Counted from the first letter of the stretch, positions 53,978 to 62,704 are shown. The stretch is 64,000 nt of DNA from Pseudopedobacter alpinus (GCF_042684645.1 NZ_JBHULV010000056.1:1-64000), one strand, 5' to 3'. A program made the numbers and translations. The notes: generated from the letters alone by a model not told the origin.

Positions 53978-54940
53978 TTACATTAAAACACCATCTGCAT
54001 TTGATTTTATTTTCTCTGGTAAAGATGGTTCTTCAATACTTTCCTTTAAGTCTCTTTCTATTGCTGTACAAAGTGCAGTCATAGAAACATCTTCTAATCG
54101 GTTTTCAAAAGGATCTTCTGTTCTTTCGCCAATTAAATCTAAAGCTAAAAACACAAAAGAAATAGCTACAGAAATAGGAATCATTGCTAAATGCAAATCA
54201 CCACTTACAAAAGCAAAAGGAATTAAAGACGCGTGTATAAAAACAAAAACTCTTGAAAAGAAACTATATTGTCTCAAAAAAGGTGTGTTTTTTATTCTCT
54301 CGCACATCCCTTGAATGTTATTAAACTCAATTAAAGTTTCTTCCAATCTTATTAAATGATATTCTTTAATCCAGTTTTTATCGTAAGCATTTTTTAAATC
54401 TTTTCCTTGTTCGTTTAATAAATAATTTGGGGGGTTATTTTTGTTGTAAAAATGAACAAATTCTACCGGATCGAGGTAGTTTTTAACTTCTACATATTGA
54501 TTTTCTTCTTCAAATAATTCAACTTTTTTATTAATAAAGCCATTAGTTTTACGTAAATAAACACGCAATGCATTTACAAAACCAATATGCCTAAAAACTA
54601 GTTTTCGCTTTAAAGAGTTAATCTCTGTTTGGTCTTCCAAATCATTTTTGCCAATTAAAATCCTAACTTCACGTTCCCAAACCCTACTGTAATTTACTAA
54701 AAGTCCCCAAACTTTGCGGGCTTCCCACCATCTGTCATAAGCATAGTTGTTTTTAAAGCCTAAAAATATTGCTAAAGCAGTACTTAAGGCGGTAATGGTG
54801 TTAAAGGGAATACTTAAGTCAATTATTTTATAGTAATCATGCAATAAAAATACAGCAATGGCTAACAAAGTGTAATACAATAAACTCTTCCATGTGTAAA
54901 ATAGGATAAGTTTTAGTTTTAAATTTCTACTAATTAACAT
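53978..54940 (-). CDS. Bestrophin-family anion channel
   Basis: A 320-residue inner-membrane protein of the bestrophin/UPF0187 family. It has about four membrane helices (about residues 10-30, 37-57, 215-240, 245-270). Characteristic stretches are SIPFNTITALSTALAIFLGFKNNYAYDRWWEARKVWG (split here) and the end FENRLEDVSMTALCTAIERDL. Bacterial members form pentameric channels for anions or cations. Single gene, divergent from the synthase at 55211. Confidence 0.9.
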   Translation of the reverse strand: MLISRNLKLKLILFYTWKSLLYYTLLAIAVFLLHDYYKIIDLSIPFNTITALSTALAIFLGFKNNYAYDRWWEARKVWGLLVNYSRVWEREVRILIGKNDLEDQTEINSLKRKLVFRHIGFVNALRVYLRKTNGFINKKVELFEEENQYVEVKNYLDPVEFVHFYNKNNPPNYLLNEQGKDLKNAYDKNWIKEYHLIRLEETLIEFNNIQGMCERIKNTPFLRQYSFFSRVFVFIHASLIPFAFVSGDLHLAMIPISVAISFVFLALDLIGERTEDPFENRLEDVSMTALCTAIERDLKESIEEPSLPEKIKSNADGVLM

Positions 54941-55210
54941 AACAATATTTTAGCTTACAACTGTTAAATTTTATGCCAAAAAATTTAACTTCTAATAAAA
55001 ATTAGGTTACGGTATAAGTTTATAAAAAAAAGAAAGATGGATTAGCTAATACTTAGCTTTTCGCTAATATTTAATTTGGAAATAGCCCATATTTTATCTT
55101 TAAACCCAATAATGTTTTTGATAAATCAGATTGTTAAAATAATGTTTGTTTTTATATTTTATGCGAGTTTAACTAAAGTAAAACAGCCTTAATTTGATTA
55201 ACTTTATCAC

Positions 55211-56572
55211 ATGTGGTATAATAATATATTAGAAACAATAGGAAATACACCTTTGGTTAAGCTCAATAAAATTGTTAAAGAAATTGACGCAACTGTTTTA
55301 GCCAAGGTAGAAACTACAAACCCAGGAAATTCTATTAAAGACCGTATGGCTCTAAAAATGATTGAGGAAGCTGAAAAAAGCGGTGCTTTAAAACCAGGCG
55401 GAACAATTATAGAAGGTACGTCTGGCAACACCGGTATGGGTTTGGCCATTGCAGCAGTTATTAAAGGCTATAAATGTATTTTTACAACAACAGATAAACA
55501 ATCAAAAGAAAAAGTGGATGCTTTAAAAGCTTTTGGTGCCGAGGTGGTGGTTTGCCCAACAGATGTTGAACCAGATGACCCCCGTTCCTATTATTCTGTA
55601 TCATCAAGGTTAGAGAAAGAAACCCCAAATTCTTGGAAACCAAACCAGTACGATAATTTGGCAAATTCTTTAGCGCATTACGAACAAACAGGGCCAGAAA
55701 TTTGGGAACAAACAGAAGGTAAAATCACGCATTTGGTGGTTGGCGTTGGTACTGGCGGTACAGCATCTGGAACAGGGAAATATTTGAAAGAGAAAAACCC
55801 TAACATTAAAGTATGGGGAATTGATACCTATGGCTCTGTTTTTAAGAAATACAAAGAGACGGGTATTTTTGATGAAAAAGAGATTTACCCTTATATCACT
55901 GAAGGAATTGGAGAAGATTTTTTACCTAAGAATGTTGACTTTAACATTATAGATAAATTTGAAAAAGTAACCGATAAAGACGCAGCTTTAATGACGCGAG
56001 ATATTGCCCGTAAAGAGGGGATTTTTGTTGGAAATTCTGCCGGAGCGGCAATTGCTGGTTTATTACAATTAAAAGCTCATTTAAAAAAGGATGATGTGGT
56101 GGTGGTTATTTTTCATGATCATGGAACACGTTACATGGGTAAAATGTTTAATGATGATTGGTTGCGAGAAAGAGGTTTTTTAGTAGATGAAAAATTAACT
56201 GCAAAATCTATTTTAGCCAAAAGAGAGCCTCAAGAAATGGTCACTATTGATAGCGATAAAACAGTTTTGGAAGCCATTAATACCATGAAATCTTTAAATA
56301 TTTCTCAAATACCGGTTACACAACAAGGTATGGTTGTAGGTAGAATTACTGAAAGTGATGTTTTAAATGCATTATTAGAAAACCCCGCGGTAAAATCTGC
56401 TAAAGTAGAGAGTATCCAAACGGCTTCTTTTCCTTTTGTAGATTTAAATACATCTATTGATAAAATATCTGGCTTAATTAACAAAGAAAATTCTGCTGTT
56501 TTGGTAGAAGATACCTCCGGGAAAATTGAGATTATTACGCAGTATGATATTATTGATGCTATTTCTGGGTAG
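55211..56572 (+). CDS. Cystathionine beta-synthase-type PLP enzyme with CBS domains
   Basis: A 453-residue cytoplasmic enzyme. The N-terminal fold-type II PLP domain (about residues 1-320) has the PLP Lys in NPGNSIKDRMA, the substrate loop EGTSGNTGMGLA and the phosphate loop GTGGTASGTG. Two CBS domains follow (about 335-395 and 400-453), which in homologues bind adenosyl ligands and regulate activity. It condenses homocysteine (or a serine derivative) with serine or sulphide. With the CBS pair, cystathionine beta-synthase is more likely than cysteine synthase. Single gene. Confidence 0.9.
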   Translation: MWYNNILETIGNTPLVKLNKIVKEIDATVLAKVETTNPGNSIKDRMALKMIEEAEKSGALKPGGTIIEGTSGNTGMGLAIAAVIKGYKCIFTTTDKQSKEKVDALKAFGAEVVVCPTDVEPDDPRSYYSVSSRLEKETPNSWKPNQYDNLANSLAHYEQTGPEIWEQTEGKITHLVVGVGTGGTASGTGKYLKEKNPNIKVWGIDTYGSVFKKYKETGIFDEKEIYPYITEGIGEDFLPKNVDFNIIDKFEKVTDKDAALMTRDIARKEGIFVGNSAGAAIAGLLQLKAHLKKDDVVVVIFHDHGTRYMGKMFNDDWLRERGFLVDEKLTAKSILAKREPQEMVTIDSDKTVLEAINTMKSLNISQIPVTQQGMVVGRITESDVLNALLENPAVKSAKVESIQTASFPFVDLNTSIDKISGLINKENSAVLVEDTSGKIEIITQYDIIDAISG

Positions 56573-56758
56573 TTAGTTTTTAGTTAGTTGGTTCTATTGC
56601 TTTTTATTGGAGCTATCGTAAAAAAGTAGATAATGATTGAAATCAAAATTAAGAGAAAAAATAGGCATTTATATTTGGCGGTGCACAGCCTATTTTAATT
56701 TTGGCTAAAATTGCAACACTAGCCACTTTAATTTTGCAATGCATTTTTATATTAGTCC

Positions 56759-57763
56759 ATGTTACAGCAACTCCATAATTTTAAAGGGAAAGCTTCCAAT
56801 TTTGGAATTGATGGTTTCTTAATCGCCATTATTGGGATGATTGTTTTAGCTTTTGTATATCCATTTGGAGGTTCTTCTGAAAGCCCGGTCCCTTTAGCTA
56901 AAATAGCGAATTATGGTGTGTCGGTGATTTTCTTTTTTTATGGATTAAAGCTCAATCCCGAAAAGCTAAAAGCTGGTTTATCTAATTGGAAACTTCACTT
57001 AATGGTTCACTTTTCCACATTTGTGCTGTTTCCGCTATTGGTATTGCTGCTGCATTATTTATTCCCAAGCTTGCAAAGTCCGTCTGTTTGGTTGGGTATT
57101 TTTTATTTAGCCGCATTACCATCAACAGTATCTTCATCCGTGGTGATGGTTTCTATTGCTAAAGGGAATATTCCAGCAGCTATTTTTAATGCCAGTATTT
57201 CTAGTCTGTTGGGCATTTTTATTACTCCTTTATGGATGGAGGTTTGGATGAATGACGAAAGAACAGGGCAAGATTTTCCGTTAGGGGGTATCATCATAAA
57301 ATTATTTGTGCAGATACTGCTCCCTGTCATTTTAGGTTTTTTGTTGCACCAAAAGTGGGGAAGCTTTGCAGAAAAGCATCATACATTACTTAAAAAATTT
57401 GATCAATCCATCATCCTCATTATTGTTTATACAGCCTTTTGTGAATCCTTTAGCACACATATTTTTGATGCTTTACAGTTGAAAGATTTAGCAAGCTTGT
57501 ATGCATTTGTAGCGCTCTTGTTTTTTGCTGTCTTCATCCTAATTATTATTTCTAGTAGGTTATTAGGCTTTAACCGAGAAGATCGGATCACCTGTTTGTT
57601 TTGTGGTTCAAAAAAATCTTTGGTACACGGAACGGTGATGTCTAAAGTGTTGTTCCCTTTATCACCACAAATGGGCATTATCTTATTACCTATTATGCTG
57701 TACCATGCTTTTCAACTCATTGTAGCTGGTTTTTTGGCCAATAAATATGCGAGGGAATCGTAA
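56759..57763 (+). CDS. Bile acid:sodium symporter-family (SBF-like) transporter
   Basis: A 334-residue inner-membrane protein with about ten helices. The family pattern includes ANYGVSVIFFFYGLKLNPEKLKAGL, the crossover AALPSTVSSSVVMVSIAKGNIPAAIFNAS and GSKKSLVHGTVMSKVLF (parts cited separately). It belongs to the YfeH/PF13593 branch of sodium-coupled organic-anion symporters; the substrate is unknown. Single gene followed by nearly 1 kb without genes. Confidence 0.92.
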   Translation: MLQQLHNFKGKASNFGIDGFLIAIIGMIVLAFVYPFGGSSESPVPLAKIANYGVSVIFFFYGLKLNPEKLKAGLSNWKLHLMVHFSTFVLFPLLVLLLHYLFPSLQSPSVWLGIFYLAALPSTVSSSVVMVSIAKGNIPAAIFNASISSLLGIFITPLWMEVWMNDERTGQDFPLGGIIIKLFVQILLPVILGFLLHQKWGSFAEKHHTLLKKFDQSIILIIVYTAFCESFSTHIFDALQLKDLASLYAFVALLFFAVFILIIISSRLLGFNREDRITCLFCGSKKSLVHGTVMSKVLFPLSPQMGIILLPIMLYHAFQLIVAGFLANKYARES

Positions 57764-58334
57764 GAGGTAAAGGGTTTGGTTGTTGGTAGCAATATGATAG
57801 CGTTAAAAATAAGAAAAAGAGCGGCTTAGTTTAAAAAAACCAATATTGAAGGGCTTTTTGTAAATGGAAAGTCTTTTATTAAAGATTAAGAGAATCAAGC
57901 TAATAAATCCGGTGATTTAAGCTACTCCGCGTTAAATTTGGTGTTTCGCTGTGAGTAAGAAAGGAATTACCATGAATAATCCTCACACGCTTTAAAATGC
58001 GCTTGAAATTAATTATTTTTTTAAAGCTATTATTTGGCGTATTAAAAATGAAAAAATTACCTTGTTCGGGTTTTCTCCATGCCATGTTCGCCACTTTTTC
58101 GCAAAAAGTACCCATTTTGCGAAGGTGTTACGAGCAAGGTGCGAACAATTAGCGAACAAATGCTTTTTAAAAATTATTTTCAAAAAACCTGATTTTTGGA
58201 ACCTTAGTGTATTTTAAGAATGTTGTTTTGGATTTTTAGCGGAGTTTATGGCGGTGATGTTCATACGTGGGAAACTCTTTTTATAAAGTCATACCAAAGA
58301 GGGAGAAGTGTCTATTATCTAGTAGTTGTCTACT
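57764..58334. other. Long intergenic region, no gene seen
   Basis: About 570 bases with no supported reading frame. At 58064-58165 there are pieces with TTGTTCG and repeated GCGAACAA. A 71-codon minus-strand frame (57900-58115) has no signal peptide or family pattern and is not called. The region looks like decayed or repeat-derived DNA. Confidence 0.4.
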
Positions 58335-58666
58335 AACCTCAGTTCGATTATTAATTCATATTTAAATGTTAATAATCATATATTTAAACTCAAACCCCTA
58401 CCGCACAAGCTTTTTTCAGGTTATTTATTTTCTATTTAGAGCTTTCAAGAATACTTGTATTTCCTGCCCTCATGCCGGGCACTGGCAGGCACTTTTTTCC
58501 GAAAAAAGTTCCCAAAAACTCTCGCCTGCGCCTGATGCTATAAATGGAAGTGCTTTAGCAGTTTCATCTATTCCGCACCAGCCAAGGGCGAATTTTACGT
58601 TAATTAACGTTTGTAGTTTGACTAAAATGTGTAAAATTAATCCTCAATAATAATCGAGTTCAGGTT
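58335..58666. repeat. 332-base segment with 18-base imperfect terminal inverted repeats
   Basis: The left end AACCTCAGTTCGATTATT (58335-58352) matches the complement of the right end (58649-58666) at 15 of 18 positions. The ends are also closely similar to those of the 200-base segment at 16339-16538. ACT directly flanks both sides (58332-58334, 58667-58669), a possible 3-base target duplication. The interior is GC-richer and has a hairpin ACTTTTTT-CCG-AAAAAAGT, but no gene. A small non-autonomous element is the simplest reading. Confidence 0.55.
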
Positions 58667-58738
58667 ACTAGTTATAATTTTTGAGTTTTGTAGTGGTTTT
58701 AATTACGGCATAGCATAAAATAAAAACATTTTTTGAAA

Positions 58739-59983
58739 TTAATTTTCAGTTAATGCTTTATTGCTCTTATCTAATTTCCCGAAGATTTTGGTAGCAGTAA
58801 AACCATGTAAAATAAGCGAAAGTAATATGGTAAATGCAACTATTGCCCAAAGTTCATTTTCATAATCAAATTTAATGGTGTGCATAGCATAAGCCAAGTA
58901 GAAAACAGAACCCATTCCTCTTATGCCATAAAAACTTATCGCAAACCTTTCGTATTTCTTTAGTTTTATATTAAAAAGACTTAAATAAGCACTAACCGGC
59001 CTAATAATTAGTAGAAACAAAATACTAAAAATAGCCATTTGCCAAGTTAACGCATCTAAAATACCAGTAACTAAGCTTCCGCCAAAGAAAACCAACATCA
59101 CGGCTACTAAAAGTTTTTCAATTTGCTCTGTAAATGAATGTAAATTTCTGTGGTAATCGTGTTTACGTTCGGCGGCCCTTAAAGTGATAGCACAGACAAA
59201 AACAGCAATAAAACCATAACCAACAGCTAACTCGGTTGCTCCGTAAACAGCTAAGGTTAAGGAAATGGCCAAAAAGCCTTCTCTGGTTTTAAAAAACTCG
59301 AACTTTTTAGTAAGGTCAAACAATAAAAAGCCTATTAATTTGCCGCTTAAAAAGCCAATTGCAAAACCTACTAAAATGCGGTAAACAACATCAATCCCAA
59401 ACCAATTGGAAATACTTCCATTCATGTTTTGGGCCATCATAGCTAATGTAATGGCTAAAAAAGTAAATGGGAAAGCCATTCCATCGTTTATTCCTGCTTC
59501 TGCTGTTAAAGCAAATTTTGTTTCAGAAACTTCTTTATCATTAGGCGGTCCAACTTGTACGTCTGATGCTAAAACAGGATCTGTAGGTGCTAAAACCGCT
59601 GCTAATAAAACAGCAGACGCCAAATCAAAACCTAAAATAGAATTTCCGTACAAAACGGTGACGCCCATACAAACGATCATGGCAATAAATACTAAACGGA
59701 GTGGCGCTTTCCAATTTTTAAAGGTAAACGGACGGTCAATTTTTATCCCAGTGCCCATTAAGCTAATAATTACCAAAACTTCTGTAGCATGTATAGTAAA
59801 GGTTTCGTTAGCCTGAGGATCGGGTAGGGGTAATATCCCAGGAAAAATTAAATACAAAATCACTCCCAATAAGAGGTAAATGAGTGCGTAAGAAATGCCA
59901 ATTTTTTTACTGAATGCAGGTATCCAAGCCATGCTTAAGGCAATTAAACCAATAAGGGTAATCAATAAAAAGTAATGGCTCAT
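58739..59983 (-). CDS. Cation:proton antiporter (CPA1, NhaP-like)
   Basis: A 414-residue inner-membrane antiporter with about twelve helices. The ion-binding motif is LLAAVLAPTDPVLASDVQVGPP (about residues 127-148), and AEAGINDGMAFPF (about 162-174) carries the conserved Asn-Asp pair. FYGIRGMGSVFYLAYA near residue 350 has the conserved Arg. The family exchanges sodium or potassium for protons. There is no C-terminal regulatory domain. Single gene. Confidence 0.92.
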   Translation of the reverse strand: MSHYFLLITLIGLIALSMAWIPAFSKKIGISYALIYLLLGVILYLIFPGILPLPDPQANETFTIHATEVLVIISLMGTGIKIDRPFTFKNWKAPLRLVFIAMIVCMGVTVLYGNSILGFDLASAVLLAAVLAPTDPVLASDVQVGPPNDKEVSETKFALTAEAGINDGMAFPFTFLAITLAMMAQNMNGSISNWFGIDVVYRILVGFAIGFLSGKLIGFLLFDLTKKFEFFKTREGFLAISLTLAVYGATELAVGYGFIAVFVCAITLRAAERKHDYHRNLHSFTEQIEKLLVAVMLVFFGGSLVTGILDALTWQMAIFSILFLLIIRPVSAYLSLFNIKLKKYERFAISFYGIRGMGSVFYLAYAMHTIKFDYENELWAIVAFTILLSLILHGFTATKIFGKLDKSNKALTEN

Positions 59984-60077
59984 GGCAATTCTTTACTCAA
60001 ATAATATACCAAGGAATTTATAAGCAAGGCGTTAAAATAAATTCTGACAGATAAATCAGTTTTTAAAATATAGATTT

Positions 60078-60126
60078 AGTTTACATCTCAGTTTAAATGT
60101 AAACTATAAGCTACTTTAGTTTACAT
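60078..60126. promoter_or_regulatory. Operator-like repeats AGTTTACAT
   Basis: AGTTTACAT at 60078-60086, its complement ATGTAAACT at 60097-60105, and AGTTTACAT again at 60118-60126. Neighbouring copies form inverted repeats with 10- and 12-base spacers. A small reading frame starts at the next base (60127). The arrangement suggests binding of a dimeric repressor. Confidence 0.4.
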
Positions 60127-60243
60127 GTGAAAGTAGAATTTTACTGGAAAAAAGATGATATAATTGTTGAGCAAGTTATATTGAGTATTGAGCGATTAAA
60201 ATGTAAAAGAAACTTGTTGAACATTTTACAAAAGTTAAAATAG
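60127..60243 (+). CDS. Possible 38-residue small protein
   Basis: A GTG-started frame of 38 codons, charged and rich in Lys, Ile and Leu (starts VKVEFYWKKDD, ends LNILQKLK). It directly follows an array of AGTTTACAT repeats. No family is recognised. It may be a small regulated protein, the stub of a decayed gene, or chance. Confidence 0.25.
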   Translation: MKVEFYWKKDDIIVEQVILSIERLKCKRNLLNILQKLK

Positions 60244-60269
60244 ATGAGCAGAATCGAATTTAATACATA

Positions 60270-60369
60270 TGAGATTTCTCTCCGCTAAATAGGCGAATCG
60301 AGATGACGGTACTGGTTGTGGCGGCTCTGCAATACGCGTCATATCGACGAGTGAGCGAGGAGATATCTA
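60270..60369. repeat. REP-like imperfect palindrome
   Basis: Outer arms GAGATTTCTC (about 60271-60280) and GAGGAGATATCT (to 60368) and inner arms CGAGATGACG (60299-60308) and CGTCATATCG (60337-60346) form a long imperfect hairpin. This kind of sequence is dispersed in Pedobacter-like genomes (from memory). Confidence 0.55.
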
Positions 60370-60384
60370 TTTGTTAAAATAACA

Positions 60385-60570
60385 TCCTACCTGTAGAGAG
60401 CGTTAAGTGCAACCTCTGGATTAAACAATAGTTAGGAGTTTCCAAACTCCCTAATCATTAATGAAAAATTTGGATTTCGAAAAATGATATTGTCTTGTCT
60501 ATAGCGTCTGGAGACTCTTTTTTATTAAAAAAATCCGAAGGGCGCTACGCTTAACTCTTCAGACAGTTGG
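60385..60570. repeat. Dispersed repeat, copy 1 of 3
   Basis: About 186 bases, starting TCCTACCTGTAGAGAGCG and ending CTTCAGACAGTTG. It is nearly identical to 61595-61782 and its last third to 62705-62770. It contains two hairpins, GGAGTTTCCAAACTCC (about 60435-60450) and GTCTGGAGAC. These resemble in form those beside the transposase relic at 48.9 kb, so it may be a REP-type element moved in trans. Confidence 0.8.
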
Positions 60571-60634
60571 GTAATTATAGTATCTTTTTATAGAGCAGCA
60601 TCTTTAAGATCAACCTTTCTTAGGGTCTGCTAGG

Positions 60635-60718
60635 AGATTTCTTCGGGAATTCTTCGATGTTGAACGTAGGATGACCGAAGAGGGGTCGAAGCGGGGTAGG
60701 AGAAATCCCAAGAAATCT
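60635..60718. repeat. REP-like hairpin at the end of the 102-residue gene
   Basis: AGATTTCTTCGGG (60635-60647) pairs with CCCAAGAAATCT (60707-60718) with one bulge; the inner part holds TTCG/CGAA pairs. It ends on the stop codon of the minus-strand gene and may act as its terminator. It contains TGAACGTAGGATGA (60661-60674), repeated in inverse at 61187-61200. Confidence 0.6.
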
Positions 60719-61026
60719 TAGGCTTTTTGCAATTTCAAATTCCGCATATATTCTGCAATAAGGGCATGGTATAATAACCCTTTTCTTTCTGTTAAGCGCT
60801 GCGTCGCTTCCTTCTTTTTTTCATCATTATGAATGATGGATTTTGCATATAAAACCGCTTTGCCAAAATCTGCTTTTGCTGCCAATTGTGCCTTACTGAG
60901 TTTCACTTTACTCATATCTGGATAAGCCGTAAGTACTGTTTTACCTGATGGGTATTGCTTTACCACAACGGTTTTGTCGATATGCCCATGCACACCTTTT
61001 AATAGGGGATTGTTACTAATTGCCAT
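60718..61026 (-). CDS. Conserved-looking small protein of unknown function
   Basis: A 102-residue basic protein, no signal peptide or membrane segment. Residues 1-35 look like a small beta structure (HGHIDKTVVVKQYPSGKTVLTAYPD), the rest is helical and Lys/Ala-rich. I recall similar short proteins in Pedobacter-like genomes but no function. On the minus strand upstream, TTTG and TAAATTTA (about 61045-61077) are a near match to the Bacteroidota promoter. It is flanked by a perfect 14-base inverted repeat (60661-60674, 61187-61200), so it may belong to a mobile cassette. Confidence 0.7.
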   Translation of the reverse strand: MAISNNPLLKGVHGHIDKTVVVKQYPSGKTVLTAYPDMSKVKLSKAQLAAKADFGKAVLYAKSIIHNDEKKKEATQRLTERKGLLYHALIAEYMRNLKLQKA

Positions 61027-61339
61027 TGATAAATGTTTTTTGTTTGGTTAAATTTACTAATCTAAAATAAATTTTGCAAATAAATACTTGATGTATCTAG
61101 CTTTCTGTCAGCTTAATATAGCTAAAAACCCTGACCTTTGATTGATGTAATGGCTATGAGTGCTCTGCGAGTTGACGGGGAGAGCCTCATCCTACGTTCA
61201 GGGAATATTGAGGGTATAAGGTTTGTTCGCTTCATCTTATCCCATCATTGAAAAAGGTTTCCATGTGACAAGTTCCCCCCTTAGGAGGGGGTTGGGGGAG
61301 GTTTTTATATTGAAGAATTGAGATAAACCATGTGTTGCT
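61027..61339. other. Gap with repeat pieces, no gene seen
   Basis: Holds the right 14-base inverted repeat (61187-61200) and, at about 61274-61302, a C-rich/G-rich hairpin similar to 47518-47549. No reading frame is supported. Confidence 0.45.
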
Positions 61340-61561
61340 ATGAGCGGAAGTGAAAAAATGCGATTGATACTGTGTTGTTTAACCATCAGCAATCAATTGC
61401 CAGACATCATTATATTAGATGAACCGAAAAATAATTTACACATTCAAAACATAGAAATTTTAACGGCAGCTAGTAATGAATATCGAGGGAATTTAATTGT
61501 TGTATCACACGATGAAAATTTTTTAGAGGAGATTGAGATAGATCGGATAATTGAACTGTGA
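61340..61561 (+). pseudogene. ABC-F ATPase C-terminal fragment, copy 1
   Basis: An open frame of 73 codons holding only the end of an ABC-F-type ATPase. It has a weakened signature (MSGSEKMRL for LSGGE.MRL), Walker B (DIIILDEP), a changed D-loop region (KNNLH for TNNLD) and the switch His (LIVVSHDENFL). About 85% of a normal protein is missing and nothing upstream continues it. It cannot be a working ATPase. Its last 121 bases recur at 62774-62894. Confidence 0.8.
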
Positions 61562-61594
61562 TCAGTTGCTAAGGAAATTGCCAAGCAATTAGCT

Positions 61595-61782
61595 TCCTAC
61601 CTATCCAGAGCGTTAAGTGCAACGTCTCTCTGGATTAAACAATAGTTAGGAGTTTCCAAACTCCCTAATCATTAAAAAAAAAATTGGATGTCGAAAAATG
61701 ATATTGTCTTGTCTTAAGAGTCTGGAGACTCTTTTCTATAAAAAAAATCCGAAGAGCGCTACGCTTAACTCTTCAGACAGTT
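61595..61782. repeat. Dispersed repeat, copy 2 of 3
   Basis: About 188 bases, matching copy 1 (60385-60570) almost throughout with a few insertions. It lies just after the first ABC-F fragment and before the hicAB promoter. The gap 61562-61940 has no other gene. Confidence 0.8.
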
Positions 61783-61873
61783 GTGGGTGGTGTCTGCTTA
61801 AGCAAAGAATTGCGATTTACTCTAATTATTTTAACTACTGATGTTTAAATTAACGTTTTTTAAATAAAATAAA

Positions 61874-61904
61874 TTTGCAAACGGTAGTATAATGACTACC
61901 TTTG
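61874..61904 (+). promoter_or_regulatory. hicAB promoter with overlapping operator
   Basis: TTTG (61874-61877), 19 bases, TACCTTTG (61897-61904): an exact Bacteroidota promoter. Inside the spacer and box lies the inverted repeat GGTAGT-ATAATG-ACTACC (61883-61900). It is well placed for repression by the HicB antitoxin, which in other hicAB systems controls its own promoter. Confidence 0.65.
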
Positions 61905-61940
61905 TGTTGGAAAATCAACCTAGTACAACAATGAATAAAC

Positions 61941-62120
61941 ATGAAATCAAAAGAGTTGCATCGCAAAATCAAATAAAATGGATGGTATCACATCAGAACG
62001 GCAGGTAGTCATTACATCTATGAGAAAGATGGCAGAACCTATCCAGTTCCATATCATGGAGCAAAAGAGATAGGGGAAGGATTAAGATTAAAAATAATAA
62101 AAGAGATGGAACTTAAATAA
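61941..62120 (+). pseudogene. hicA: HicA-family toxin with a premature stop codon
   Basis: From ATG at 61941 the frame reads MKSKELHRKIK, then TAA (61974-61976), then NGWYHIRTAGSHYIYEKDG and on to a stop at 62118. This is a complete HicA (double-stranded-RNA-binding-fold mRNA interferase, 59 residues) with the catalytic His in the conserved GSHY motif. It is cut at codon 12, where Lys (AAA) is expected. No in-frame start follows the stop. One base change would restore it. The shadow frame from 61931 is a different reading frame. Confidence 0.8.
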
Positions 62121-62180
62121 GCTCAACTCTTTTTACTAATGAGCCGCTACTGATAGCTTGCTCTAATAATTAAACAATAA

Positions 62181-62200
62181 TGGAGACTATGGTGTCTCCA
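62181..62200. promoter_or_regulatory. Inverted repeat between hicA and hicB
   Basis: TGGAGAC and GTCTCCA flank TATGGT, 21 bases before hicB. The hicA-hicB gap (100 bases) is unusually long, and this hairpin may be an operator or mRNA structure for hicB. Confidence 0.4.
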
Positions 62201-62220
62201 CTAAAAATTTTACTAGTCAC

Positions 62221-62613
62221 ATGAAACAGGTAAAAGTAATCATCGAGAGGTCTGCAGATTTATACAGCTCGTTTGCCGAGAATTTAGAAGGCATTTATGG
62301 TGGAGGAGAAACTGTTGCAGAAGCAAAACAATCAATTATAGACGCTATTGCGCTTTATAAGGAGTACAATCAAGATATTCCAGATCTCTTAAAGGGAGAC
62401 TATGAATTGGTTTATCAATTTGATACAGAAAGTTTATTGAACTACTACAAAGGTATTTTTACAAACGCTGCTTTAGAGCGGATTACAGGGATTAATCAGA
62501 AGCAGTTGCAACATTATGCTTCAGGATTAAAAAAACCAAGAGCAACACAAGCCCAAAAAATTGAATATGGTCTTCACGCTTTAGCTAATGAATTATTAGC
62601 GATTAAACTTTAA
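62221..62613 (+). CDS. hicB: HicB-family antitoxin
   Basis: A 130-residue antitoxin. The N-terminal RNase-H-like HicB fold (about residues 1-70) has the usual YSSFAENLEGIYGGGETVAEAKQSIIDAI. A C-terminal helix-turn-helix (about 80-125, LERITGINQKQLQHYASGLKKPRA) would bind the operator. The full length is intact. It would neutralise HicA and repress the promoter at 61874. With hicA broken, it may persist as an orphan repressor or protect against related toxins elsewhere. Confidence 0.88.
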   Translation: MKQVKVIIERSADLYSSFAENLEGIYGGGETVAEAKQSIIDAIALYKEYNQDIPDLLKGDYELVYQFDTESLLNYYKGIFTNAALERITGINQKQLQHYASGLKKPRATQAQKIEYGLHALANELLAIKL

Positions 62614-62632
62614 GGCGTTAAACAAACAAAAG

Positions 62633-62660
62633 CCTTCATAAATTTTATGAGGGTTTTTTT
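62633..62660 (+). terminator. Terminator after hicB
   Basis: CCTTCATAAA pairs with TTTATGAGGG (one mismatch) and runs into seven T. Confidence 0.8.
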
Positions 62661-62704
62661 ATGCTTTAGTAAATCGGTATGGGATTGCAATCATTGTTTT
62701 ACTA

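Noticed and set aside
57900..58115. 71-codon minus-strand frame
   Set aside because: No start signal, domain or composition typical of neighbours; lies in repeat-like DNA.
58366..58650. 94-codon plus-strand frame
   Set aside because: Lies wholly within the inverted-repeat element; residue pattern is that of non-coding DNA.
61931..62008. 25-codon frame starting at ATG 61931
   Set aside because: Wrong frame relative to the clear HicA protein; no similarity to a known peptide.
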